Source: Kangiella sp. TOML190 (GTDB taxonomy: Bacteria > Pseudomonadota > Gammaproteobacteria > Enterobacterales > Kangiellaceae). Taken from it: a DNA stretch of 64,000 bases. This document shows, piece by piece, positions 55,219 through 63,109 of the stretch. A program made the position numbers and the translations under genes. Numbering within the stretch: position 1 is the first letter of the stretch; each line of letters starts with the position of its first letter. The stretch is taken from the NCBI RefSeq assembly GCF_023706045.1, contig NZ_BQYL01000001.1:1240001-1304000 (forward strand), given 5' to 3'. The notes below the pieces were generated by a model. That model ran no database searches and was not told the origin of the DNA. It worked only from the letters and a program-made list of their open reading frames with translations.

Positions 55219-55860
55219 CTAGCAAGAACAACCGCCACTGGTCGGTAAAAACCAAACATCGCCAGTCCAAACATAATTATCCATATGTGAAGCAGAAATG
55301 ACAGCTGTATGTCCACTTGAAGATACAATGGCTGCTCCGCCCGATCTACTTACAATAAATGATGCTCGTAAAGCCTCAGCTCCACCATTTCCATTTAACG
55401 ACATAGCTGGCGCCCCATAAGTATCTCGAAGATACCTATTCATATTTGAGGCACTAATAATATATCTGCCATCAGACCCACCTTGATTTCGGTTTGTCTG
55501 ATGTGCTGGACTTGATGGTATTTCAGCTCCGCTATTATTTAAGGCATGGCTTACTCTTGCTGCACAGGAGTCTTCCGCTCCATTTTCAGAACCTCTTCCA
55601 TAAGCATCATTAAGTGAGCCGCCTATTAAGTCCCATACATCACCACTTGATTGATAATCATTATAGTCAGGATAGTTACTCATAAACGTTTGCGAGTTCG
55701 GTAAACAAGCACATAGTCCCATAGGGTCGAATAATCTAACAGGATTCGCACCAACATATGCATAAGTATTAACTCCAGCAGCCAATCCAATCGGATCAGA
55801 TTGAATGTATCGCCCCGTGCTTGGGTCGTAATCCCTAAAGTAGTTATAAACTAATTGCAT
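55219..55860 (-). pseudogene. RHS C-terminal tip with Tae4-like amidase toxin, core missing
   Basis: The 213 residues begin inside the RHS core ([22 protein letters not shown], then [19 protein letters not shown]), the conserved end where polymorphic toxins attach. The variable domain resembles Tae4 peptidoglycan amidases, which cut gamma-D-Glu-mDAP bonds. It has WDLIGG, the catalytic cysteine in [14 protein letters not shown] (Cys99), [20 protein letters not shown], and a probable catalytic histidine in SSGHTAVIS (His184). The RHS core and any secretion signals upstream of 55860 are absent; in-frame stops lie just before the ATG. It may be an orphan tip available for recombination, or the remnant of an element insertion. 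Confidence 0.78.
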
Positions 55861-55861
55861 T

Positions 55862-55875
55862 TACGACCCATACTA
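55862..55875 (+). repeat. Left terminal inverted repeat candidate
   Basis: TACGAC, CC, A, TACTA reading inward. It matches 63411-63425 in inverted orientation with one mismatch and one gap. Confidence 0.5.
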
Positions 55876-55904
55876 TCCGACATAGTTAACAACCACCACT
55901 ACCA

Positions 55905-56807
55905 TTATTCCAAGCCCAATATCTTAGTGAGTTCTTCTAACTGATACTGGTACTGGCTCAAATCTTTATTTTTAAATTTTTGCAGGTTTAATAACTTCCA
56001 TTTTATAGATGGAAAATCTTTAAAATCATAATGGCTCCAATCTGGTTCTAGTTGATTGAAGATTAAAATAAACTGCTTGTCCAGTTCTGTAAGAGTAGCA
56101 TTAACCAATTCAATTAACTCTTCTCTTGTGTTCTCATAATCTTGATAACTAAAATCAATTTCACTCATGCCTACAAACTGTTGCTCAAAAGCTGAGGTTT
56201 GATCTTGTCGATTAGGGTTAAGGAGCTCATGAGTTGGGCGATTACTACACAATAAACTAAATATAAAACCTTGCTTGATCTGATCATTAATAGCTTCATT
56301 GTCTAGCATGAGCCGAACGTCAAATAAATCTCTCGGATGCTGTCTATCTAATGCCGCACAAATCTTTCCGCCATAAAGCTGCCCAGTTGGAACTACAGGC
56401 ATAATGCAAAATGAGTCAAACTTATCTTGAGCTTCCTCACATAACTGAAGCTGTTGTGGCTCTCCCAATAAACCTCGCCCAACCATATTAACTTCAACTT
56501 TAATGGATACCCCAGCTTTTTCGATATGCAATTTACCTTTACGAGAATCATGCTGGACATCAATCGTAGGATTAAGCAAATTAATTCTTGCCTGTATGCG
56601 TGATAAACCTTCATTCATTCCAACTAAAAACTCATCGCGCTCGACTAGATCAACAAAGGTTAAATCGATATCAACGGATAACCTTGGCAAGTCTCTCACA
56701 AATAAATTAATTGCAGTACCACCGTGCATGACAAACGATTCTTCCTTTGCCACCTCAGGTAGTACTTCCAATAACAGTTGTACTTGATTTTTATAAACTG
56801 GGATCAT
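55905..56807 (-). CDS. abiEii: AbiEii-family nucleotidyltransferase toxin
   Basis: This is a 300-residue DUF1814 protein, the toxin half of a type IV toxin-antitoxin/abortive-infection pair. The nucleotidyltransferase signature is intact: MHGGTAINLF near residue 28, then LSVDIDLTF near 43, with the catalytic acidic pair. GKICAALDRQHPRDLFDVRLML follows in the centre. Members use nucleotides as cofactor and arrest growth, and some modify tRNA. The start overlaps the antitoxin stop by four bases. It ends about 30 bases from the proposed left end of the element. Confidence 0.88.
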   Translation of the reverse strand: MIPVYKNQVQLLLEVLPEVAKEESFVMHGGTAINLFVRDLPRLSVDIDLTFVDLVERDEFLVGMNEGLSRIQARINLLNPTIDVQHDSRKGKLHIEKAGVSIKVEVNMVGRGLLGEPQQLQLCEEAQDKFDSFCIMPVVPTGQLYGGKICAALDRQHPRDLFDVRLMLDNEAINDQIKQGFIFSLLCSNRPTHELLNPNRQDQTSAFEQQFVGMSEIDFSYQDYENTREELIELVNATLTELDKQFILIFNQLEPDWSHYDFKDFPSIKWKLLNLQKFKNKDLSQYQYQLEELTKILGLE

Positions 56808-57574
56808 GATAATCCTTCTAACTCTTTAGGTACCACTAGCTGGTAATCTGATATGTAAGTACCGTCAGAAACAATACTACGTTTTCCTTTTCCCAAATCT
56901 ACTTTGTCTAAATTGATTAACGGTAACCAACTGTGTCTAGCTTTATCGGCCATATATAGAAATAAGCGCTTCACTTTAACCGAAGTACAATTTTCTAAAA
57001 GCTCTTGAACGGTTTTAGGCCTTAAATTATTCAAGCCTTCCATTAACTCATAAACCTCTAACAATGGCTGACTCTTTGGAGCCAAATACAAGCATTCCAT
57101 TATCGCCCTAGCAGGATTGGAAACTTTTACTTCAAAATTCCTACTTTCATAATTAACAAGGCCTAAATCAGGTGGCAAAAAATCCGTATATTTACAACTC
57201 CATTTTATTGGCCAATCATACTTTTTATACCAGGCTGGTAATTTTTCGTTTCGCGTACTGAACAATTGCACTCGTTTAGGTGCTAGCTCCAAATAATGAG
57301 ACTTCCCAAGCAAAGCTAGAGCCGTTTTTGCCGCAGGATGTACCGATAAACCCAACTGAGACTGAAGCGCATAGATGCCCCCTAGATAACCCACACTATC
57401 GCCATGGCGTATGTGAGCCCCTCTACCTATGGAGCTTAACCAATTATTTTTCACATACTTCCGCAGCAAATCATAGCTGTAGCCGTGCTCGGACAACCAA
57501 GCAGAGGTTAAAACCACTCCCGCAGGTTGCAAGTTAAGCAATTGGTTTATTTTTGTTTCATTTACAGTACTCAT
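56804..57574 (-). CDS. abiEi: AbiEi-family antitoxin / transcriptional repressor
   Basis: This 256-residue protein has an N-terminal winged-helix region (GVVLTSAWLSEHGYSYDLLRKYVKNNWLSSIGRGAHIR, about 18-57) and an AbiEi C-terminal domain (KVSNPARAIMECLYLAPKSQ). Some AbiEi proteins bind two inverted repeats in their own promoter. Two matching sites, GTACT-NNN-AGTAC, occur here, one over the start codon and one 72 bases upstream. No Shine-Dalgarno sequence precedes the ATG, and the best -10 lies only seven bases upstream, so the mRNA may be leaderless. Confidence 0.85.
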   Translation of the reverse strand: MSTVNETKINQLLNLQPAGVVLTSAWLSEHGYSYDLLRKYVKNNWLSSIGRGAHIRHGDSVGYLGGIYALQSQLGLSVHPAAKTALALLGKSHYLELAPKRVQLFSTRNEKLPAWYKKYDWPIKWSCKYTDFLPPDLGLVNYESRNFEVKVSNPARAIMECLYLAPKSQPLLEVYELMEGLNNLRPKTVQELLENCTSVKVKRLFLYMADKARHSWLPLINLDKVDLGKGKRSIVSDGTYISDYQLVVPKELEGLS

Positions 57575-57579
57575 AGTAC
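57567..57579. promoter_or_regulatory. Candidate AbiEi operator 1, over the start codon
   Basis: GTACT and AGTAC around CAT, where CAT is the complement of the abiEi start codon. It has the same half-sites and 3-base spacer as the site at 57639-57651. Confidence 0.5.
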
Positions 57580-57581
57580 GG

Positions 57582-57609
57582 ATATTACATCATTTTTAAA
57601 CCAAATCAA
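57582..57609 (-). promoter_or_regulatory. Candidate abiE promoter
   Basis: Reading left: TTGATT (57604-57609), a 16-base spacer, then TAATAT (57582-57587). The -10 ends seven bases before the ATG, which would give a leaderless or nearly leaderless transcript. Confidence 0.4.
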
Positions 57610-57633
57610 GTTTGAAGTTTAATTTTGAACGTG

Positions 57634-57656
57634 TTAGCGTACTATAAGTACGCTAA
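57634..57656. promoter_or_regulatory. Candidate AbiEi operator 2, 23-bp perfect palindrome
   Basis: Ten-base arms TTAGCGTACT and AGTACGCTAA surround ATA. It lies between the recombinase stop and the abiE promoter. It contains the same GTACT-NNN-AGTAC core as operator 1, centred 72 bases away (close to seven helical turns). Confidence 0.6.
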
Positions 57657-57665
57657 TCCATACAT

Positions 57666-58625
57666 TTATAAACCTTGTCTGGGAGCGCTATTGGCTGCTG
57701 GATGATACTGGTTATAAGCCTTACTTAAGTCTTTAGCGGTTAAGTGGGTATAGATTTGAGTGCTTTTCATATCTTGGTGTCCCAAAAGCTCTTGAACAAA
57801 GCGAGTGTCAGCACCGCCGCGTACCATATGTGTGGCGGTAGCGTGTCTGAAGATATGACAAGCTCCTTGCTTACCAATCCCTGAGCGAGCAACATAGTAA
57901 CTCGCCAGCTCAGTAAGCGCCGACAGCTTTAATGGTTTACCGTTATGGCCTAATAGCAACGCATCACCTGAATCAATATTGGCAAGTTTTGGCCGTAGTT
58001 CCTTTAAATATTTTTTAAGCCAAAATTTTACTCTTTCAGCTAATGGAGCAACTCGATCCAAGGAACCTTTACCTTTACGGATAATGACTAAATTATTTTT
58101 AAAGTCGAGGTGATTCACTTGCACCCTGGCAACCTCACAACGCCTCATGCCTGTCCCATACAAGAACTCTAAATAAGCACGATCTCTGAGCATCATGGCT
58201 CCAGCCGTTTCAGTTTGCTTAAAAATCAGCTCAATCTCTTCAAAATCGGGTATATCTTTGGGAAACTTCTGCGGAACTTTAGGCAGAGTAAATTTCTTAT
58301 AGAAGGTTGAGTCCATCAACTCATAATGATCTAAGAATTTCAAAAAGCCCGTAACGGCCATCAATCGCAGTCGCTGAGTCGAAAGCTGCAAAGGCTTACC
58401 ATCAGGCTTACGGTAGCGATATAAATGCTTACGAAAGTTTTCAAGAACCTCAATCGATAAATCACCAATAACGCTTATGTTTTGAGAGCTACACCAGTTG
58501 ATAAAAAGATTCAGTGCTCTCTCCTTCGTATAAGCCGTTTGATCTGATAAACCTTTCGCGAGCACATCTTCAATATGATGAGGCACAAGCTCTGCTAATG
58601 TTTTAATTCTTTGTAGGTTAGTCAT
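57666..58625 (-). CDS. Tyrosine recombinase (Xer/integrase type)
   Basis: This 319-residue site-specific recombinase has a SAM-like N-terminal core-binding domain (about 10-105) and a complete catalytic domain. Visible catalytic residues are Arg161 in GTGMRRCEVARVQ, a beta-hairpin lysine in RKGKGS, HIFRH (His257, Arg260), His283 in LLGHQDMKS, and Tyr292 in QIYTHLT. It is the last gene of the istAB operon, starting four bases after the TOPRIM-like gene, with GGAG in the preceding stop region. It may resolve cointegrates or integrate/excise the element. Its target site is not evident. Confidence 0.92.
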   Translation of the reverse strand: MTNLQRIKTLAELVPHHIEDVLAKGLSDQTAYTKERALNLFINWCSSQNISVIGDLSIEVLENFRKHLYRYRKPDGKPLQLSTQRLRLMAVTGFLKFLDHYELMDSTFYKKFTLPKVPQKFPKDIPDFEEIELIFKQTETAGAMMLRDRAYLEFLYGTGMRRCEVARVQVNHLDFKNNLVIIRKGKGSLDRVAPLAERVKFWLKKYLKELRPKLANIDSGDALLLGHNGKPLKLSALTELASYYVARSGIGKQGACHIFRHATATHMVRGGADTRFVQELLGHQDMKSTQIYTHLTAKDLSKAYNQYHPAANSAPRQGL

Positions 58626-58629
58626 CGCG

Positions 58630-59463
58630 TTACTCCAGAATGTAAGGTTGAGAAAGAGACTGCATTAATCCCTTGTATGGGTTAGAAAGCGTTAATGCGT
58701 AATCAGAAGTCGCAAGGCCTTGTGGGGATATCAATATTTTAGTTTCAATACCAAGATTGGTATTCAATCGAATAATTTTGCGAGAATAAACAAGCGCTTC
58801 TCGGCTACCGCCAAAAGCCAGTAATACTTTATTGATATGGTATGAATCAAAGATAAGCGCATGTTGGTTGAGATAGTTTCTGGCTCCCATCAAAGCAATA
58901 ACGTTTGAGAAGCCATGGCATAACCACACCAACGCATCCAACGGATTCTTACATAAAATAATCTCGCTATGGTGATTTAAAGCGCCAAGATTAAAAAAGG
59001 TCGTTGCATCGGTTAGCCAATGAACATGATAAGGCGTACCCGAACGCAGCTTAGGACAAATACGCCGACCATAGGCACCGACAATTTGTTCGTCCAGACT
59101 ATAAAATGGCACAGTAATAGCGCCCCGAAGTACTTCATGTCCCGATGATTTAATCAAACCCACTCGTTGCATAGAGCCACGAAAGGCTTGTTCATCCCAC
59201 TTCGATAAGGCTCTCAATTTTTTACCTAAACTTCTATCGCAATAACCAATCCCCAATTGATCCAATAACTCTAAGTTTTTAATCCCCCTAGCAAAAAGAA
59301 ACTGTTGGGCTTTATCGCTACTCAAAAAACGTTCTTGGTAATAGTTAAATGTTTCTTGAGTAGCGCGCTCATCCTTTGATATTCCAACAAACTGGCTCTC
59401 TATAAACACTGGCAAGCTTCTTGAAATATCAACGGTATTGGATGAACGGGTTAGTTGCTTCAT
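58630..59463 (-). CDS. DnaG-like protein with degenerate TOPRIM domain, second copy
   Basis: This 277-residue protein follows the DnaG catalytic-core layout: YYQERFLSSDKAQQFLFARGI, LGIGYCDRS, VLRGAITVPFYSLDEQIVGAYGRR (DnaG: RIMFPIKDKRGRVIAFGGR), then a TOPRIM-like fold. Where DnaG has IVEGYMD it has LCKNPLD (Lys172 in place of the catalytic Glu). Where DnaG has CFDGDKAG it has AFGGSREA, so both acidic metal sites are gone. There is no zinc ribbon. It is paralogous to the upstream gene. Priming activity is unlikely; a structural or DNA-binding role in transposition is plausible. Confidence 0.75.
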   Translation of the reverse strand: MKQLTRSSNTVDISRSLPVFIESQFVGISKDERATQETFNYYQERFLSSDKAQQFLFARGIKNLELLDQLGIGYCDRSLGKKLRALSKWDEQAFRGSMQRVGLIKSSGHEVLRGAITVPFYSLDEQIVGAYGRRICPKLRSGTPYHVHWLTDATTFFNLGALNHHSEIILCKNPLDALVWLCHGFSNVIALMGARNYLNQHALIFDSYHINKVLLAFGGSREALVYSRKIIRLNTNLGIETKILISPQGLATSDYALTLSNPYKGLMQSLSQPYILE

Positions 59464-59472
59464 AAAAAGCTC

Positions 59473-60228
59473 TTAAGCATTGAAGTAAAAAGCACAATCG
59501 ATATTTAGAAGCCTCATAGCTTCTGTGATTTGATCTGCCCAATACTGCCCGTAACGATCACCATTAGAGATAATGCGAATGGATTGAGTCGGCATATGCT
59601 TGAAGAGCTGACGAAACTGCTCCACCGTATCACCGTTGCCCATAGCAGCAATGACATTTTCATGACCACGCTCAATCAACTGGCAAGCAATCACAGGGTT
59701 CTGACATACAATTAAGTCAGAAAAGGCGTTAAACGCATCCAAGTTAAATACGCCTACTGCATCTTGGTTCCACAACCGCAATAAGTCAGACTCAACGCCT
59801 TCCTTTGGCTCTAGCCAATAACCATAAACCCCAACAGGGATATAATAGATCCCATTGTATAGGGGAAATATCATGCATCCCTCAAGTACTTCTTGCTTAG
59901 TACTATCTAATAGCCCTAAACGACCGAGTGAGGCGCTAATAGGAGTCAGATCTTCTCCTCGATATCTAGAGTAGCGTCTTAAAAAACTGTTATCGGCATA
60001 ACCCAAATGAAACTGCTCAATCAGATCATAATTTGAAAGCTCAAAAGCCTTAAGCTTTTCGGTAGCGTCCAAGTCTTGGGCTAACATCAAATGTTGCTCC
60101 TCGACATACTCATTACCGATTGTTTGATCTAGCCGAGAAACCCCTTGCTGCTGCCTTAGAATGTCACCAGACTCGCTGCAAATGGGCGTGTAGTAGCTGT
60201 TACCGCTTTCACTGTTTAAAACCATCAT
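59473..60228 (-). CDS. DnaG-like protein with degenerate TOPRIM domain, first copy
   Basis: This 251-residue paralogue of the next gene shares FHLGYADNSFLRRY, RLGLLDSTKQEVLEGCMIFPLYN (against RVGLIKSSGHEVLRGAITVPFYS) and a TOPRIM-like C-terminal half. The catalytic glutamate position reads VCQNPVI (Gln176). The FDGD position reads SNGD (221-224), so the metal-binding set is incomplete. There is no zinc ribbon. A good Shine-Dalgarno (AGGAG) follows the istB stop, 11 bases before the ATG. Recognised by comparison with the DnaG protein in this window. Confidence 0.7.
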   Translation of the reverse strand: MMVLNSESGNSYYTPICSESGDILRQQQGVSRLDQTIGNEYVEEQHLMLAQDLDATEKLKAFELSNYDLIEQFHLGYADNSFLRRYSRYRGEDLTPISASLGRLGLLDSTKQEVLEGCMIFPLYNGIYYIPVGVYGYWLEPKEGVESDLLRLWNQDAVGVFNLDAFNAFSDLIVCQNPVIACQLIERGHENVIAAMGNGDTVEQFRQLFKHMPTQSIRIISNGDRYGQYWADQITEAMRLLNIDCAFYFNA

Positions 60229-60239
60229 AATAATCTCCT

Positions 60240-60974
60240 TTAGTGTTTAGTATCTCGGCGCATTGACTCACCTTGAATCTCAATAATATGTGCTTTATGA
60301 ATTAGTCGATCGAGAATGGCGTCTGCAATTGCTGGATCGCCAATGTATTGATGCCATTTTTCAACTGGCATTTGACTAGTAATTAAGATTGAGCCCGTCC
60401 CTGTTTTATCTTCAATAATTTCCAGCAAGTCTCTACGGCTTGGGGCTGTTAATTTGGCAAGGCCAAAATCATCAATTATAAGAATGGGGAAGCGGGCTAT
60501 TTTTTTGCGATACTGTAAAGACTCGCCTTCATTTCTGGCTTGCTCAAGCTCATCAATGAGTGTCGATAAGCGCTTAAATGCGACTCGATAACCTTGTTTG
60601 ATAGCTTCAATGCCAAGCCAAGAAACAATATGAGTTTTACCTACGCCAGTAAGACCTATAACCACCACGTTCTGATGAAACTTAACCCATTCGCATAGAG
60701 CTAAAGGCAGCAAAACATTACGATCTAAATTACGTCTACTATCAAAAATAATGTTTTCCGTAACCGCTGTGGTGTATTTGATTTTGGATGCTTTTAAGTC
60801 GCGCTCAAATTTAGTGCGCTTGCGATGCACCAGCTCAGCTTCAAGCAATTGAAATATCACCTCATTAGTAGGTATGCGATGATAGTCAGGAGAGCGAACT
60901 AACAACTTATAGTGCTCTTTGGCGGCAGGCATCTTTGCTTCTGCGAACTGTGCTTCAATGTCATTAGAGTTCAT
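60240..60974 (-). CDS. istB: IstB-like AAA+ ATPase, transposition helper
   Basis: This 244-residue AAA+ protein is of the IstB/DnaC class. An N-terminal helical region is followed by Walker A GLTGVGKTH (107-115), Walker B ILIIDDFG (164-171), sensor region SILITSQMPVEKWHQYIGD, and arginine-rich LDRLIHKAHIIEIQGESMRR. In IS21, IstB multimers bind target DNA and recruit IstA. The start overlaps the istA stop in a TAATG junction, with GGAGG inside istA. All ATPase motifs are intact. Confidence 0.92.
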   Translation of the reverse strand: MNSNDIEAQFAEAKMPAAKEHYKLLVRSPDYHRIPTNEVIFQLLEAELVHRKRTKFERDLKASKIKYTTAVTENIIFDSRRNLDRNVLLPLALCEWVKFHQNVVVIGLTGVGKTHIVSWLGIEAIKQGYRVAFKRLSTLIDELEQARNEGESLQYRKKIARFPILIIDDFGLAKLTAPSRRDLLEIIEDKTGTGSILITSQMPVEKWHQYIGDPAIADAILDRLIHKAHIIEIQGESMRRDTKH

Positions 60975-62518
60975 TAATGTAACCCTCCGTTTGTATAGGC
61001 CTCAGCTCCTCGAATATTGTCATGCTGAGGAATAAAGTCATCGTCTCGCTCATCGAGCCATGGCTTAGTTTTCATAAGGCGCTCAATATTAGTGGCAAAC
61101 AATGGTCGAGACTTTTTCAAAGAGAATTGGCAAGCTAGTTCAAAATCGTTTTTGTCAGAGCTGCTCTCATAAAGCTTTCTTAAATAGCTGCAAGCATCAC
61201 GGGGGATTTTTGAGTAGTCCTGATAGCCGTCAAAATGTTGATTGACGACTTGAGTGGTGTATTTGCCAACACCCAATGCCCACTCAAGATAGTCTTGCTT
61301 GAGATACCCATAGATCTGATGATTTACAGGTTGATGCTTCTTATTCATCGTAAAGTCACCTTTGACTGAACTACGTTTGTGCGATGCTACGCACAAGCCT
61401 TTGTGGTAAAACTCAACCTTTTTATGATTGTATTTGGTTTCCACATACTCGTTCCGAAGCGTGTAAGGAACTGAGTAGTCGTGACCTTCAACTCGCAGTA
61501 AGAATTGTCTAGGGACTTTGCGCTCTGGGATCCACTCGAAGTATTCGAACAACTGCTCAGGAGTTGGTCTTAGCATGGGTCTATCAAACTCCTCAAACAG
61601 CTCACGGCGAGACATACCGCCTTTAAATGGCATGTTATTCACTACTTCCAAAAGAACTCTTATCGCATCGTTGATTTCCTCGATGTTATAGAAAGTTCTT
61701 GATCGAAGTTTGTAGATAATTTTATAAGTAACCTTTTTGACGGCGGCCTCAGCGCAAGCATTGTCTTGTGGGTGCCCAGCACGAGCAGGAATAATGACGC
61801 TATTACAATGAGCAGCCCATTCTGCGTAAATTCGATTTACCTTAGCTGGGTATTTACCTTTTGCTCTATCAATAGCAGGTCGAAGGTTATCGCAAGTCAC
61901 GACCTCACTAACGCCACCATAATATTTGATCATTTCATTATGAACGGCTATCCAAACGCTGCGTTTTTGACTGGGACAAGCCTCCATATAGATCAAGCAT
62001 GATATGCCTATTGCCGACACAAACACCTGAGCATAATGCTTCTTGTTTGTTTTTCTATCAAAGTAAGGGATCGTTAAGCCCGCAAAATCCACATTGGTTA
62101 TTTCGCCTGGATAACGGCGGATCTTCATTGAGATGTCATTCTTAACTTTGTAGAGTCGATAGTAGTAAGTGAAGCTACTAAAGGAATAGGCCGTCGCTGG
62201 GTCTTCATCATAGTAGGCTTCCCAAATATTTCTTTGGTTAGCTCCTTTGTTTCTAAGTTCGACTTCGACTTTTTTATAGTCTGCCATCCGCTTACTAAGG
62301 TCACGCTCACGCTTTTTTATGAAAAGAGCTTTTCTATCGTCATGGTTCAGCAGTTTTAACTGTAACCAAGAGTATTTTTGGGCAATGATAATCTTACGGT
62401 ACCGACCAACAGTGTTATGAGAGTAACCCGATAGTTCACCAATTTTTCGGTTCGACAAATTAGTATCGCAAATCAATCGAAGCATTAATTCATGGTCGTG
62501 TAATTTACTCCGAACCAT
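60974..62518 (-). CDS. istA: IstA-like DDE transposase (IS21-related)
   Basis: This 514-residue transposase has an N-terminal helix-turn-helix (about 12-42, LSNRKIGELSGYSHNTVGRY) and a second DNA-binding part. The RNase H-like core has the catalytic triad visible as Asp144 (NVDFAGL), Asp210 (VTCDNLRPAI) and Glu257 (DNACAEAAVKKV). A C-terminal beta domain (RVEGHDYSVPYTLRNEYVETKYN) follows. The ATG lies 14 bases inside the stop end of the upstream HTH gene, suggesting translational coupling. The triad is intact, so activity is plausible. Confidence 0.92.
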   Translation of the reverse strand: MVRSKLHDHELMLRLICDTNLSNRKIGELSGYSHNTVGRYRKIIIAQKYSWLQLKLLNHDDRKALFIKKRERDLSKRMADYKKVEVELRNKGANQRNIWEAYYDEDPATAYSFSSFTYYYRLYKVKNDISMKIRRYPGEITNVDFAGLTIPYFDRKTNKKHYAQVFVSAIGISCLIYMEACPSQKRSVWIAVHNEMIKYYGGVSEVVTCDNLRPAIDRAKGKYPAKVNRIYAEWAAHCNSVIIPARAGHPQDNACAEAAVKKVTYKIIYKLRSRTFYNIEEINDAIRVLLEVVNNMPFKGGMSRRELFEEFDRPMLRPTPEQLFEYFEWIPERKVPRQFLLRVEGHDYSVPYTLRNEYVETKYNHKKVEFYHKGLCVASHKRSSVKGDFTMNKKHQPVNHQIYGYLKQDYLEWALGVGKYTTQVVNQHFDGYQDYSKIPRDACSYLRKLYESSSDKNDFELACQFSLKKSRPLFATNIERLMKTKPWLDERDDDFIPQHDNIRGAEAYTNGGLH

Positions 62519-62894
62519 TTTTTAACTCTCTTTGATATTCACTTACAAAATGACTAAATGAGATGGCCGTCTTAGGGTATTTGTCATGATAAGTTTCCCA
62601 TAGCCTTCTTAAGCTGGTATTACTATTTTTTAGGTCTTCTTTGATCTGCTCAAAGTTAGGGAGGCGCTTAAAAATACTCTTTGCCCGTCTCTTACTAAAA
62701 AGCGCTTGTATCTCGTTACGACTCATTGATTTTAAATAAGACCAGGAGTACTTTTTGTCAGTGATAATTTTTCTGTATAGACCAACTGTTCGATTAGAAC
62801 AGCCCGACATCGCGCCAATTTTTCTATTAGACCAATTGGTTGAGCAGATTAATTCTGCAATTATTTTAGAAACGCATGATTTTTTTCGATTCAT
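62505..62894 (-). CDS. Stand-alone paralogue of the IstA N-terminal DNA-binding region
   Basis: This 129-residue protein matches the first 125 residues of the adjacent IstA in the same register. WSNRKIGAMSGCSNRTVG pairs with LSNRKIGELSGYSHNTVG, and YRKII...KYSW, KKRxR, LRxLWExYxDxxP and SFSxF follow. By eye, 21 of 31 residues are identical over residues 21-51. It lacks a catalytic core. It overlaps istA by 14 bases. It is not a broken istA 5' end, because IstA has its own complete N-terminus. It could bind the same ends as a regulator or accessory factor. Confidence 0.82.
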   Translation of the reverse strand: MNRKKSCVSKIIAELICSTNWSNRKIGAMSGCSNRTVGLYRKIITDKKYSWSYLKSMSRNEIQALFSKRRAKSIFKRLPNFEQIKEDLKNSNTSLRRLWETYHDKYPKTAISFSHFVSEYQRELKNGSE

Positions 62895-63109
62895 TTTTGC
62901 TATCTCTCCGTTATACGAGTTATCAGCAGCTATAACTAGCCGCTACAAACTCAAGTTTTTTAGGGTGAGAGATAGCCTTCAACCAACTTGACAGGGTATC
63001 TAGTGATATGGAAAGATAGAAATGTCTGGGGCGAACCTAAGACAAATCTGATTAGCCGCATTGAACCACATATTCAAAGCGGCTTTTCCTTATCTGGGAC
63101 TCACCTAGT
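62895..63109. promoter_or_regulatory. Control region upstream of the HTH-istAB operon
   Basis: These 215 bases have no gene. They contain a 10-base inverted repeat (GCTATCTCTC at 62899-62908 and GAGAGATAGC at 62967-62976). Nested between these is AGTTAT...ATAACT. A GC-rich hairpin (AGCCGC...GCGGCT, 63054-63084) lies behind the excisionase-like gene. The inner copy of the long repeat overlaps the HTH gene ribosome site (GGAGAG). This suggests autoregulation or an mRNA structure blocking initiation. No convincing -35/-10 pair was found. Confidence 0.45.

Noticed and set aside
57600-57670. tRNA gene as integration site for the tyrosine recombinase
   Set aside because: No cloverleaf or CCA-like end was found near either proposed end of the element.
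62505-62894. HTH open frame as a frameshifted 5' end of istA
   Set aside because: IstA has its own complete N-terminus aligned in the same register. The two are paralogous, not halves of one gene.
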